64,000 nt of DNA from Arthrobacter bambusae (GTDB lineage Bacteria; Actinomycetota; Actinomycetes; Actinomycetales; Micrococcaceae), in contig NZ_JAHHZS010000003.1 of the NCBI RefSeq assembly GCF_022606295.1, positions 181,157 through 245,156 on the forward strand. The letters run 5' to 3'. The first letter of the stretch is position 1, and the number at the start of each line of letters is the position of its first letter. The position numbers and the translations under genes are program-made. Positions 27,747-37,010 of this stretch are shown piece by piece. The notes below the pieces were generated by a model. That model was not told where the DNA came from. It did not search any database and was given only the letters and a program-made list of their open reading frames with translations.

Positions 27747-28424
27747 ATGGACCACGCAAAACGCCAGCCCCGGAAACAGGGCTGGCGTTTTGTTTTGCTC
27801 GCATTTGTCCTTGCCGTGGCTATCAGCGGGCTTGTCCGGTCTTTGTGGCTCGACGTCTACTTCATCCCCTCCGAGTCCATGGAGCCGATCCTGGGCACCG
27901 GAGACCGCATCCTTGTGTCCCGGACCGATTTCGGCGCGGACCCTATCCGCCGTGGAGACATCGTGGTCTTCGACGGCAGGGGAACCTTTGCCCCGCTGAA
28001 CAGCGGCAAAGGAGCGTTTGCCGACGCCGTGGCCGCCACGGGCCATTGGCTGGGCCTGACGGGAAGCGACACGACCTACGTCAAACGTGTCATCGGGCTC
28101 CCCGGAGACCACGTTGTTTGTTGTGGCGCCGATGGCAAACTCACAGTCAATGGTCAGCCGCTTGAGGAACCCTATCTGTATCCCGGCGACACGCCGAGCG
28201 AGCAGAGATTCGATGTCATAGTCCCCAGTGACCGATTGTGGCTCATGGGAGACCATCGTTCACGGTCGGCCGATTCGCGTGGCCTGCTGGGCGCACCCGG
28301 CGGAGGGATGGTGCCGCTGGAGCGTGTCATCGGGCGTCCGGTCCGGATTGTCTGGCCGCTTGATAGATTTGCAGAACTGCCTCGCCCTGCGCAGGCTGGT
28401 ACAACCTCGAAGAACGGACAATAG
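27747..28424 (+). CDS. lepB: Type I signal peptidase (first of two)
   Basis: Signal peptidase I removes signal peptides from exported proteins at the outer face of the membrane. The 225-residue product has one N-terminal membrane helix (residues about 16-33), then the catalytic Ser motif FIPSESMEPIL, the Lys motif in [12 protein letters not shown], and the MGDHRSRSADSR box E. ATG 27747 has AGGAAA upstream; an in-frame GTG at 27699 is possible. Codons 4-17 coincide with a terminator-like hairpin. The stop TAG is immediately followed by the ATG of the second signal peptidase. Confidence 0.93.
   Translation: MDHAKRQPRKQGWRFVLLAFVLAVAISGLVRSLWLDVYFIPSESMEPILGTGDRILVSRTDFGADPIRRGDIVVFDGRGTFAPLNSGKGAFADAVAATGHWLGLTGSDTTYVKRVIGLPGDHVVCCGADGKLTVNGQPLEEPYLYPGDTPSEQRFDVIVPSDRLWLMGDHRSRSADSRGLLGAPGGGMVPLERVIGRPVRIVWPLDRFAELPRPAQAGTTSKNGQ
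27758..27797 (+). terminator. Intrinsic terminator-like hairpin within the start of lepB
   Basis: A perfect 13-bp stem (AAAACGCCAGCCC and its complement) with an 8-base loop is followed by GTTTTG. It lies 90 bases after the rplS stop and, if lepB starts at 27747, inside its first 17 codons. It would terminate or attenuate rplS transcripts before the signal peptidase genes. Confidence 0.7.
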
Positions 28425-29372
28425 ATGCCCGAGACAACTCCCGGGAAGCCGGAACGGCACGACGACGACGCCCGGCTCCTTGACGGATCGTCCGCTTCCG
28501 CGATGGATCTTGCAGCCGACGACGCCGATCCGGCGGCGGACAGGGCGACTGGCTCGAGCGCGGCCGCTTCCGAGGAGCAGGAGTCTCCGCGCCGCGCTGC
28601 GCGACGGGGTTCGCGATCGGACACGGGCGATAGCGATCAGCCTGAAACCGCCGGCAAAAGCCACGGCAGTCCGTTCCTCGGCTGGCTCAGGGAAATCGGC
28701 ACCGTGGTGGTCATCGCCATCGTGTTGTCCTTCCTCATCAAGACTTTCCTGTTCCGGGCCTTCTTCATTCCTTCCGAGTCCATGGTCAACACCCTTGACG
28801 TGGACGATCGGATCTTCGTAAATCTGCTGGTCCCGCAACCTTTCGCGCTGCAGCGCGGCGACATCGTGGTCTTCAAGGACACGCAGGGATGGCTACCGCC
28901 CACGCAGAAGGCAGCGCCCGGGCCATTCAAGTGGCTCCAGGACGGACTCGTCTTCGTCGGGCTGCTCCCTGACGAGACAAACCAACACCTCGTCAAACGC
29001 GTGATCGGCCTGCCGGGGGACAGGGTCTCCTGCTGCGACAGTTCCGCCCGCGTCAGCGTCAACGGCACGGTCCTCAACGAGAGCTACATCAATCCTGCCC
29101 AGGTTCCGCTGGCCAAGCCTTTCGATGTGGTGGTCCCTGCGGGCAAAATTTGGGTTATGGGCGACAACCGCAACAACTCGGCCGACTCCCGCGAACACCA
29201 ATCAGTCAACGGCGGTTTCATCGACATCTCCGACGTCGAGGGCCAAGCGACGGTCATTGCGTGGCCCATCAACCGTTGGCAGATCCTTGACAACCACTCC
29301 GATGTCTTCCGCAACGTCCCTGCGCCGTCTCCCCAGAACACGGCTTCACCTACGGCTCCAGCGGGCAAATGA
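28425..29372 (+). CDS. lepB: Type I signal peptidase (second of two)
   Basis: The 315-residue product has a long, polar, Asp/Ala/Arg-rich cytoplasmic tail of about 85 residues. A membrane helix follows (about residues 92-112). The catalytic Ser motif [11 protein letters not shown], the Lys motif [17 protein letters not shown] and box [14 protein letters not shown] are all intact. It follows the first signal peptidase with no gap and overlaps rnhB by 4 bases, so all three genes are translationally coupled. Confidence 0.94.
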   Translation: MPETTPGKPERHDDDARLLDGSSASAMDLAADDADPAADRATGSSAAASEEQESPRRAARRGSRSDTGDSDQPETAGKSHGSPFLGWLREIGTVVVIAIVLSFLIKTFLFRAFFIPSESMVNTLDVDDRIFVNLLVPQPFALQRGDIVVFKDTQGWLPPTQKAAPGPFKWLQDGLVFVGLLPDETNQHLVKRVIGLPGDRVSCCDSSARVSVNGTVLNESYINPAQVPLAKPFDVVVPAGKIWVMGDNRNNSADSREHQSVNGGFIDISDVEGQATVIAWPINRWQILDNHSDVFRNVPAPSPQNTASPTAPAGK

Positions 29373-30103
29373 TGGTTCCGGCGGGAGCGGGAACTCCGGT
29401 TCGAACGCCGCGGAAACCCGCCGCTCGGACCAAGCACGCTCCTGAATTTCCGACCCTGGATGTCGAACGGGGTTTCCTGGCTCCGGGGGTCACCCTTCTG
29501 GCGGGCGTCGATGAAGTAGGCCGTGGAGCCCTTGCCGGGCCGGTGTCGGTGGGGATCGCCGTCGTCGACCTCGCGGACCACGGCTTGCTCGCCGGTGTCC
29601 GCGACAGCAAGCTCCTCAAACCGGAGGACCGCGAGCGGTTGGAACCGCTGGTACGCGAATGGGCGGTTGGTTCCGCGGTGGGCCACGCAAGTTCGGCGGA
29701 AATCGACGCGCTGGGAATTGTGGGCGCCCTGCGCCTTGCCGGCACACGCGCCTGGTTCGAGATTCTCGCGTCGGGTGTGCACCCGGACCTCGTCCTGCTT
29801 GATGGGAGCCACAACTGGCTATCGCCACAGAGCCAAGCTTCGTTGTTTGACGCGGAGCCCTCCGGACCCGCTTGCGAGGCGCCGGTCCACACCCGGGTGA
29901 AGGCGGACATGACCTGCCTCAGCGTCGCCGCCGCCAGTGTGCTTGCCAAGGTAGCGCGCGACCACATCATGCTTGGGCTGCACGAGGAATATCCGGCGTT
30001 CGGCTGGAACGAGAACAAGGGCTACGCCACGTCGTTCCACCGGGATGCGCTCAGATCATTGGGTCCTACGCCTTACCACCGGACCAGCTGGAACTTGCTC
30101 TAG
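29369..30103 (+). CDS. rnhB: Ribonuclease HII
   Basis: RNase HII removes RNA, including single misincorporated ribonucleotides, from RNA-DNA hybrids. The 244-residue product has the active-site motif [14 protein letters not shown] (Asp48, Glu49), LLDGSHN with the third acidic residue, and [10 protein letters not shown] with the fourth. An N-terminal polar tail of about 35 residues precedes the domain; ATG 29369 overlaps the upstream stop (ATGA). DUF2469 follows, as in most actinobacteria. Confidence 0.95.
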   Translation: MMVPAGAGTPVRTPRKPAARTKHAPEFPTLDVERGFLAPGVTLLAGVDEVGRGALAGPVSVGIAVVDLADHGLLAGVRDSKLLKPEDRERLEPLVREWAVGSAVGHASSAEIDALGIVGALRLAGTRAWFEILASGVHPDLVLLDGSHNWLSPQSQASLFDAEPSGPACEAPVHTRVKADMTCLSVAAASVLAKVARDHIMLGLHEEYPAFGWNENKGYATSFHRDALRSLGPTPYHRTSWNLL

Positions 30104-30181
30104 CCCCCGCTTTTCCGCGTCCTTCACGGGGTCGGCCGGGCCGTGGCGGCGTGTGCCCGCTCTATGGTGCAAGATGGATCT

Positions 30182-30526
30182 ATGAGTGCCGAGGATCTTG
30201 AGAACTACGAAACCGACATGGAGCTGCAGCTCTACCGCGAATACCGCGACGTCGTTGGTTTGTTCAGCTACGTTGTCGAGACCGAACGCCGGTTCTATCT
30301 GGCAAACCACGTTGACCTGCAGGCCCGCAGTGCCGACGGCGAGGTCTATTTCGACTTGACCCTCCAGGATGCCTGGGTGTGGGACGTCTACCGTTCGGCC
30401 CGATTCGTGAAGAATGTCCGGGTCATTACGTTCAAGGACGTCAACGTCGAGGAACTGCCGCGCAACGAGGAACTTTCCTTGCCGAAGGACGGCGACCTGG
30501 GGGATCTCGGCAACCTGGGCCACTAG
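30182..30526 (+). CDS. DUF2469 family protein
   Basis: DUF2469 is a small protein conserved almost only in actinobacteria and usually encoded next to rnhB; its function is unknown. The 114-residue product begins MSAEDLENYETDMELQLYREYRDVVGLFSYVVETERRFYLAN-like family sequence (only its start is quoted by pattern), with the conserved DAWVWDVYR segment. ATG 30182 is chosen. Its presence supports the actinobacterial assignment. Confidence 0.93.
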   Translation: MSAEDLENYETDMELQLYREYRDVVGLFSYVVETERRFYLANHVDLQARSADGEVYFDLTLQDAWVWDVYRSARFVKNVRVITFKDVNVEELPRNEELSLPKDGDLGDLGNLGH

Positions 30527-30654
30527 CCCCTGGGCAACCAGGAAGGCCCGCCCACTCTTCCTCCACACCGTCTGGCTGACGGAGTTTCCCACATAGCCGA
30601 ACTGCCCCCTGTCTTTGGATTCTCCGCGCCTCCACGCTGGAAGCGGAGGTGGTC

Positions 30655-31011
30655 ATGAAAGCCAAAGACTTGTTGGGCCGGCACGGTGAAGCGCTGGCCG
30701 TAGCTTTCCTTGAAACCCAGGGAATGCGAATCGTGGACCGCAATTGGAGGTGCTCCGAGGGCGAGATCGACATCGTGGCGCTCGACGGCGACACCCTGGT
30801 GATCGCCGAGGTCAAGACCCGGAAGAACCTGGCTTATGGGCATCCTCTCGAAGCGGTTGACGCAGCCAAACTCGCCCGGCTCCATCGCCTGGGCCTTTCC
30901 TGGTGCCGTGATCACGAACTGCGTGCCCCGCGCCGCCGGGTGGATGTCGTGGGAATCATCGACGACGGCGTGGGCGAGCCAAAGCTCGAACACCTCAGGG
31001 GCGTGGGCTAG
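30655..31011 (+). CDS. UPF0102 (YraN) family endonuclease-fold protein
   Basis: YraN proteins have a predicted PD-(D/E)XK nuclease fold and are typically encoded beside comM and dprA. The 118-residue product shows GRHGEALAVAFLE, NWRCSEGEIDIVALD and IAEVKTRK, containing the E-D-ExK residues of the fold. GGAGG lies 6 bases upstream of ATG 30655, which decides the start. Its stop TAG is followed directly by the comM ATG. Confidence 0.93.
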   Translation: MKAKDLLGRHGEALAVAFLETQGMRIVDRNWRCSEGEIDIVALDGDTLVIAEVKTRKNLAYGHPLEAVDAAKLARLHRLGLSWCRDHELRAPRRRVDVVGIIDDGVGEPKLEHLRGVG

Positions 31012-32553
31012 ATGGGCGTGGGTCGAAGCTATTCCGTGGCGCTGCTGGGCCTGAACGGATACATCGTGGAGGTCGAAGCAGATATCGGCCAGACCCTCCC
31101 CAATTTCGTGATCCTGGGACTGCCGGACGCTTCCCTGAACGAGGCCAAGGAGCGCATTCGTTCCGCGGCGCAGAATTCCGGCATCCCCCTGAGTCGCCGA
31201 AAGATCACCGCAAACCTGATTCCGGCTTCGCTGCCGAAGCGTGGCTCGGGGTTCGACCTCGCGATCACCATGGCAGTGTTGCGCGCTGCTGGTGATATCC
31301 GTTCTACCGAAGACACGGTCTTCATCTCGGAGTTGGGACTGGACGGCAGGTTGAGGCCGGTTCGCGGCATCCTGCCGGCAGTCATGGCGGCTGTTCAGGC
31401 AGGCCACCCCGAGATCGTGGTGGCGCACGCCAACGTCGCCGAGGCGGAGTTGGTTCCGGGCGCGGTGGTCCGCGGCTACAAGACCTTGGCGCGCCTTGCC
31501 TTTGATTTCGGTGCCGAACCGCAGGACCTGGCCTTGGATTATGACCCGGCCGACGTTGACGTTGCAGGAGATGCGGATGCCGGTGCCGGGGTTGTTCCGG
31601 ACCTTTGTGATGTCTCCGGGCAGGGCGATGCCCGCCGTGCTTTGGAGGTTGCCGCAGCCGGGGCACATCATGTGCTGCTTTGCGGTCCGCCGGGCGCGGG
31701 CAAGACGATGCTTGCCGAGCGGCTCCCGGGGCTCTTGCCGGATTTAGGGGACCGGGAAGCCATGGAGGTCACGGCGATCCATTCGCTTTCGGCTGTGCAT
31801 GTCGATTCGGTACAGCTGTTACGGCGGCCGCCCTTTGAGAATCCCCATCACAGCGCCACCGCGGCAGCAATCATCGGCGGTGGTTCCGGCCTGCCGCGGC
31901 CCGGGGCGGCATCACGGGCGCACCGCGGTGTGTTGTTCCTTGACGAGGCTCCGGAGTATGAACGCCGGGTCCTGGACGCCCTGCGGCAGCCCCTGGAAAG
32001 CGGAGAGCTGGTCATCCATCGTTCCGCCGGTACCGCCGCGTATCCGGCCCGTTTCCAGCTTGTCCTGGCTGCGAATCCTTGCCCTTGCGGGAAGGCCACC
32101 GGCAAGGGAGTCGATTGCACCTGTACCCCGGTGATGCGGCGCCGCTACTTCGGGCGCATGTCCGGGCCGTTGCTGGACAGAGTGGACATCCAGCTCCAGG
32201 TGGAACGGGTGTCCCTCGCGGACTTTGGGCAGTCCGGCGCGGAGGAGGACACGGCTACTGTCGCCGGGAGGGTCCATGCCGCCCGGTCGCGGCAACGGGA
32301 ACGGCTAGAGAGTTTCGGGATGGAAACCAATTCGCAGGTTCCCGGGCGGGTACTGCGCGGCGAACTGCGCCTGCCTTCCGCGACCACGAAGATTCTGGAC
32401 ACTTCCCTGGAGCGTGGAATTCTCACCGCGAGAGGCTACGACCGCGTCCTGCGTCTCGCGTGGACCCTGGCGGATCTAGGCCACAGAGCCCAACCCCACA
32501 GCGACGACATCGGGCAGGCCCTCGGCTTGCGGCAGGCGGTTGCGGCCGCATGA
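31012..32553 (+). CDS. comM: YifB/ComM family Mg-chelatase-like AAA+ ATPase
   Basis: ComM is a hexameric helicase that promotes branch migration during natural transformation. The 513-residue product has the N-terminal Lon-type S5-like domain (VEVEADIGQTLPNFVILGLPD), the Walker A segment CGPPGAGKTMLAERLPG, Walker B GVLFLDEAPEY, and the zinc-binding-like CPCGKATGKGVDCTC typical of the family, followed by the C-terminal Mg_chelatase_C region. It overlaps dprA by 4 bases. The gene is intact although its dprA partner is disrupted. Confidence 0.95.
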   Translation: MGVGRSYSVALLGLNGYIVEVEADIGQTLPNFVILGLPDASLNEAKERIRSAAQNSGIPLSRRKITANLIPASLPKRGSGFDLAITMAVLRAAGDIRSTEDTVFISELGLDGRLRPVRGILPAVMAAVQAGHPEIVVAHANVAEAELVPGAVVRGYKTLARLAFDFGAEPQDLALDYDPADVDVAGDADAGAGVVPDLCDVSGQGDARRALEVAAAGAHHVLLCGPPGAGKTMLAERLPGLLPDLGDREAMEVTAIHSLSAVHVDSVQLLRRPPFENPHHSATAAAIIGGGSGLPRPGAASRAHRGVLFLDEAPEYERRVLDALRQPLESGELVIHRSAGTAAYPARFQLVLAANPCPCGKATGKGVDCTCTPVMRRRYFGRMSGPLLDRVDIQLQVERVSLADFGQSGAEEDTATVAGRVHAARSRQRERLESFGMETNSQVPGRVLRGELRLPSATTKILDTSLERGILTARGYDRVLRLAWTLADLGHRAQPHSDDIGQALGLRQAVAAA

Positions 32554-33173
32554 AAGGACACACCATGAATGCACACGGCCAGCAGCTAACCGCTGACGCT
32601 CCGGACCGAAGCCGGGAGCGACTTGCCCGGGCAGCCCTTTCGCGGCTGATGGAACCGCAAGATGCGGCAGGGCTCGCGCTGGTGCAGGCGGCGGGGGCCG
32701 TCGACGGTCTCAAGATAGCGAGCGGCGAGCTCAAGCCCGGGCCCGCGCTTGAGCAGGAAGTGGCTTCCTTGTTGGGTGAGAGCGGGGTTTCTTCTGCCGC
32801 GGCCGGCTTGGCCGCTGCCCTGCGACGATGGGCGCCACGGATCCCGGACCTTGCTCCGGAACGCGACCTTGCCACCATGCAACGCATGGGTGGTCGCATG
32901 ATCATCCCCGGCGACCCGATGTGGCCCGCGCAGTTGGCAGACCTGGGCCTTCATGAGCCGTTGTGCTTGTGGTGGCGGGGACACGAATTGGAGTTCCCAC
33001 CCGTTCGTCGGGTCGTGGCCCTTGTCGGCTCACGTGACAGCACAAGCTACGGGGCCTCCGTAACGGGTGATTTCGCTTATGGGCTCGGCCAGCGCGGCTG
33101 CACGGTTGTTTCCGGAGGGGGGTACGTTCAGTTCCCTAAAAAGTGTTGTTGCACCAAGGGTCTGTCAGGGTAA
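32550..33173 (+). pseudogene. dprA: DprA, truncated by island insertion
   Basis: DprA loads RecA on incoming single-stranded DNA during transformation. The preserved N-terminal part holds the helical domain and the start of the Rossmann fold: YPAQL-like WPAQLADLG, PLCLWWRG, VALVGSRDSTSYG and GCTVVSGG. Intact DprA continues SGGAYGIDAxAH and has about 370-400 residues. Here the sequence changes after VVSGG-Y at about 33117-33127 into a 16-residue unrelated tail ending at 33173. About half the protein, including the rest of the nucleotide-binding fold, is missing. ATG 32550 overlaps the comM stop; ATG 32565 has the better AAGGA site. Confidence 0.9.
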
Positions 33174-33176
33174 CTG
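33127..33176. promoter_or_regulatory. Putative left end (attachment site) of the genomic island
   Basis: Homology to dprA ends at about 33117-33127. Directly inside lies an imperfect inverted repeat: TTCAGTTCCCT at 33127-33137 and AGGGTAACTG at 33167-33176, about 30 bases apart. Tyrosine recombinases bind such arm sites flanking a crossover. The other end must lie beyond 64000, so no direct repeat can be checked here. Confidence 0.4.
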
Positions 33177-33752
33177 TCAATTTCAGAAGTCGTCTGGACT
33201 TGATCCCCGTGGAAATATGCATCTTGTGCAGACGACGCCTGACGCGGAAGTGCTCGCATTCGGCGGTCAGGTCTTGTGTGTTGGTTGAGACGCGGACTTT
33301 CGCTTTGCGGTTTACGCGCGTCACGCGCACTCCAATATATGGAGTCTTGGACGGCGTGAAATTGAGGTCCTAAGGCCGTGCTGAATCGTGGGCACGGTGT
33401 GCCGACGCGTCATCAGCGGAGAGCTACGCCGTCACGGCACGCAGCAAGGGACTTACCCAGCCCAGGGCGGAATCACGCGGATCTGAACGGGGGTCAAGGC
33501 TGTCGGGGAGGCGTCCGGTCGAAGACCGGCTAACGGGCTTCCGCTACCGCACGAATAGGCGCCCAGCATCCCTCGACCACTCAATTGGCACAGAAGAACC
33601 GCAAGGTTCCCTGCCGCCGAGATCGCAGCGGTCGGCGGCAGCACCGTCCGTGGGACTCGCAGGAGGAGGGTGACGAGCGACATTGATCTCCTTCTCAGAG
33701 TCGTTCCCTCGAATTGCACGATGTGCTTGAGATTGTGTGATGAAGTTGGGAC
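33174..33752. other. Non-coding left end of the island
   Basis: No supportable gene was found in these roughly 580 bases. They hold a perfect dyad ACTCCA-ATATA-TGGAGT at 33329-33345, a likely protein-binding site, and are visibly richer in A/T than the dprA side. Short open frames on both strands lack family sequence and ribosome-binding sites. Confidence 0.5.
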
Positions 33753-36242
33753 GTGACCTCTCGACCGAAGCGCCGCAGGGCGCGAAAGAAGCGCTCGCGC
33801 CCCAATGCCCCTGCATCTCCAGTCTTGGACCGGCACGCCCAGATCATTGTCGATTCCTTAGCCGCATTTGAGAAGCTCACCGCCTCACTCGCTGCCGCCG
33901 ACGATCCAGGGAGCGCAATAGACTCGGCCTTTCACGATGCCCTGTCTGGGATCGTTTCTCGGCTGCAGAGGTTTGACCCTATTCGGCTCATAGAGGTTAC
34001 TCGCCTTGCATTCCTCCCGATGGCGCCTGAAGGCGAAATGCCGGCTCCCGCGGACGAGGCCGGCGCTGCCTTGACCGAACTGATGGCCCTCATCGCCCTT
34101 ACAGCTCGGCGAGACACCCCACCCGCGCATTCAACTGACCCGGTGGAGGACCAAGAGATTAGCCGCTTCATCGCTGAAGCAAAAGAGAAGATTGAGGAGC
34201 TTCTCCATCTCGCACAGCTGAGATCCTTCATCACTGTCGACCCAGCCAACAAGCTCGCAATGATCTCACTCCTGATTCAGGATTCTGAGGTCCTGATGCG
34301 CAATTCGTCCTACCCGGAGATGGTCGAAGTGACAATTCGTGAGCTTCTCGACGGCAATGAGGCCGTCCGTGCTGCCCTGCATGCCGGCCTCGGCTTCAAC
34401 GCACCGGACGCCATCGCCGTCCTAAAAGCCTGCCACCAAATCCAGATGGCCGCGTTCAACGCCCGAATGCTCACATTCGGAGCGGCGATGTCGACGGCAG
34501 CGGAGTCCAGCGGGGACATGGACGTCGACCGCGGTCCGAATCTGGAAGTCGCCTTCGCATTCACCTCGTTGTTTGAGCCCGAGGCGGATGAAGCCACCGT
34601 TTCTATCGAAGACCTCGCGGCCCACAGTGGAGTCGGCGCGGATCGGGTCAAGGCAGTGACGGAACGCTTCCGTCTCGACCTAGGCTCAGCCACACCTGAA
34701 GAGATCGTCCTCGCGTTCACCACCGGGAAGAACCCCTTTCGGCTCCGGCCGCTCATCGTCACCGAATCCGGCCGGCTTATGCTCCCTCACCCAGGACTCG
34801 GCGTGCCGGCCGTTCGCGAGAACCTCGAGGCGCATCTCAAGACGTCCCCCGTTTGGAACGTGTACTCGAAGCACCGAGGCGACCTTCTCGAAGGCCGAAC
34901 GCGAGCTGCGCTCGAACGGATGCTTCCTCGTGCCGACTACAGAGACTCGTACGAGTACTACATCCCGGCGAACGATGCGGAAAGCACCGCAGCCGACCCG
35001 GCGAAATACACAAAGCGTGTCGAGGGCGACCACCTCGTCTTAGCCGATGACGTGGCGATCGTCGTAGAAGACAAGGCCGTCGCCTTGAGCGCGCACTCAC
35101 GAGGCGGAAAGACGACGCGGATCCGTACCGACCTTACCGGGATCATCAAAGAGGCCTCCGACCAGGCAGGTCGAGTCCGAGACCGGATCGAAATCGACGG
35201 CGGCCTGCGCGTCGAAGGAGAAGGATGGCTGGACCTGAGGCACATCCGCGAAATCCACACGATCGCGGTCAGTCTGGATGACATGTCCACCGTCCTGACC
35301 GCAACGGCCGAGCTGGTGAGGGCTGGCCTGCTCGAGCTCGGCAACATTCCTTGGACCGTCTCGCTGCACGACCTCGAACTCATCAGCGAGCTCGTCGCTC
35401 GTCCAGCCGAATTCCTCCTCTACCTCCGGCGGAGACGCAACCCGGCAGCCACCGTCATGTTCCGGGCAGCCGACGAGCTCGACTTGTTCCTGTACTTCTA
35501 TGAGGCCGGGCTATGGACCGAGCCGGATCCTGTGAAGGTTCGGGCCGCCTTCCCTTTCAGGCCTGTTCTGACCGCCAATGACATTCGTCGTCACGCTTCG
35601 CAGGAGCCCGTACTCGTGACCAGCCGCACCGAAGCGCTGGACAGGTGGTTCCACTCGAAGGAGCCCAACGCCGTAGGCATTCCTACCGCACCGAAGCCGA
35701 CCATGGCACCCTCACCTCTCGAACCCCTCATCGACGAACTCCAGACCCGCGCGGTCATGGGCTGGCTAAGCATCGGTGCAACCCTGTTATCGGGGTCAGA
35801 CGACACTCAAGAATGCTTCGCCCGTATCGCTGACGAGCTCCTAGACAACCCGTCCCCGGCCGGAACGGGACGACAAGCGGCGGTGCCGATAGCCGCTAGC
35901 GTCGACCCCGCCGAAGGTTGGCTATTCATCTGGGCTACTCGCCCCAAGGTCGCGAACCGCACTTCTTTTGAAGTACACATGAGAGGCTACCTGCGGGCCA
36001 AGAAATACCAGCTCGGGCTCCCCCGAGGTGTCCTCTTTCTGTACGACGAGGGGACCCGGGAATTCATACATGCCTACTACGACGGCCATATCGGCCCTCT
36101 TGACGCCGCCATTTCCTCCACTCTCAGCTACCTGCGGCCTGCGTCCGACCTGAAACTCTGGCGTATTGGGGATGGATCGCAACCTGTTCGGCAGGAGCTT
36201 CGTCCTCCTCAGAAAAGAGGCAAGGAGAGGCGAAAGCGGTAG
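33753..36242 (+). CDS. Large protein with a PD-(D/E)XK-nuclease-like motif
   Basis: I do not recognise a named family for this 829-residue protein. It begins with a very basic Arg/Lys-rich tail (residues 2-20). A helical region fills about 25-350. A segment at 428-441 reads LVLADDVAIVVEDK: a strand with acidic Asp432/433 followed by Glu439-x-Lys441, the D...ExK pattern of PD-(D/E)XK endonucleases (NERD-like), followed by a helix containing Gln. The C-terminus is again basic. There is no signal peptide or clear membrane segment. The start is GTG 33753. As first gene of a defence-rich island it may be an antiviral nuclease, but this is inference. Confidence 0.6.
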   Translation: MTSRPKRRRARKKRSRPNAPASPVLDRHAQIIVDSLAAFEKLTASLAAADDPGSAIDSAFHDALSGIVSRLQRFDPIRLIEVTRLAFLPMAPEGEMPAPADEAGAALTELMALIALTARRDTPPAHSTDPVEDQEISRFIAEAKEKIEELLHLAQLRSFITVDPANKLAMISLLIQDSEVLMRNSSYPEMVEVTIRELLDGNEAVRAALHAGLGFNAPDAIAVLKACHQIQMAAFNARMLTFGAAMSTAAESSGDMDVDRGPNLEVAFAFTSLFEPEADEATVSIEDLAAHSGVGADRVKAVTERFRLDLGSATPEEIVLAFTTGKNPFRLRPLIVTESGRLMLPHPGLGVPAVRENLEAHLKTSPVWNVYSKHRGDLLEGRTRAALERMLPRADYRDSYEYYIPANDAESTAADPAKYTKRVEGDHLVLADDVAIVVEDKAVALSAHSRGGKTTRIRTDLTGIIKEASDQAGRVRDRIEIDGGLRVEGEGWLDLRHIREIHTIAVSLDDMSTVLTATAELVRAGLLELGNIPWTVSLHDLELISELVARPAEFLLYLRRRRNPAATVMFRAADELDLFLYFYEAGLWTEPDPVKVRAAFPFRPVLTANDIRRHASQEPVLVTSRTEALDRWFHSKEPNAVGIPTAPKPTMAPSPLEPLIDELQTRAVMGWLSIGATLLSGSDDTQECFARIADELLDNPSPAGTGRQAAVPIAASVDPAEGWLFIWATRPKVANRTSFEVHMRGYLRAKKYQLGLPRGVLFLYDEGTREFIHAYYDGHIGPLDAAISSTLSYLRPASDLKLWRIGDGSQPVRQELRPPQKRGKERRKR

Positions 36243-36689
36243 AGATCGCCCATGCTTTCCCCTGTCGCATCCGGGTCGGTCAGCGCGTCTGCCCATATTA
36301 GACGGACAACCGACAGATCGCACAGAGGGCAGCCGACGACGCCCAACGAGGGCGGTCCCGACGGCGAGGCTCAGGGTTGCGCGTATGCTCGGCCTATTAA
36401 TTCTTCCTCCGGCCGAAACCCCATCCGGGCGCCAATGGCCCTCCGTCGGCAAATAAGTCTCTCAGCGCCCGCAGGACTCGTCGCCACAAACCGCCTTCTG
36501 AGGTCACCTTGCTCATAGCGATAGCGTACACAGCGGGTCCAGCTCGGCTGCGGGCTTTCGGAGTGTCCCGTTAGGGATCCCTCGGCGTGCGCTTGCGGAC
36601 GCTAGCGCGATTCGCTCACCTCGAGACGCATCAGGCCGGTGAGGAGGGGAGTCCACTCGTTCCTCCGCGGAGGATGCCACAATCTGTGG
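36243..36689. other. Intergenic region without recognisable genes
   Basis: About 450 bases with only short unconvincing frames on both strands. No terminator with a T-run, tRNA or insertion-sequence end was recognised. Confidence 0.5.
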
Positions 36690-36893
36690 ATGCCCCTCAT
36701 TCAGGTTCTCAATGCATCCCCCTCCTCCACTGAAAAGTGGCGTCAGCTGCTGGCTGCGCTCACGGCCACTTGCGCTGAGGCTATGGAAATCCGTCCCGAC
36801 ACGATCCGGGTGATCTTGCAAGAGCTCCCGCGCGAGAGCTGGTCTGTTGCCGGCATCACGCTGGCGGATTCAGGACAGAACGAATCCGTCTGA
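36690..36893 (+). CDS. 4-oxalocrotonate tautomerase family protein
   Basis: The 67-residue product starts MPLIQVLNASPSSTEKW and ends with a helix and strand reading PDTIRVILQELPRESWSVAG. This is the 4-OT fold: Pro1 (after Met removal) is the catalytic base, and the RVILxExPxExW segment is the family's second conserved block. Typical substrates are 2-hydroxymuconate-like enols, but orphan copies are common. ATG 36690 places Pro1 correctly; the frame is open upstream but unconserved. It stands alone in the island. Confidence 0.8.
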   Translation: MPLIQVLNASPSSTEKWRQLLAALTATCAEAMEIRPDTIRVILQELPRESWSVAGITLADSGQNESV

Positions 36894-37010
36894 ACCGGGA
36901 CGGCGCGATACCAGCTGGAAATCCGTCGCCCCGATCACCGGAGTGGCCCCTTCGAGGATCCCTTGGGGGCAGGCTCGACATGTCCATGGGCTGGTGGGAG
37001 AGTGAGGGCC

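Noticed and set aside
33136..33373. Short open frames at the left end of the island (64-76 codons, both strands)
   Set aside because: They overlap each other on opposite strands, lack starts with ribosome-binding sites and show no protein-like pattern.
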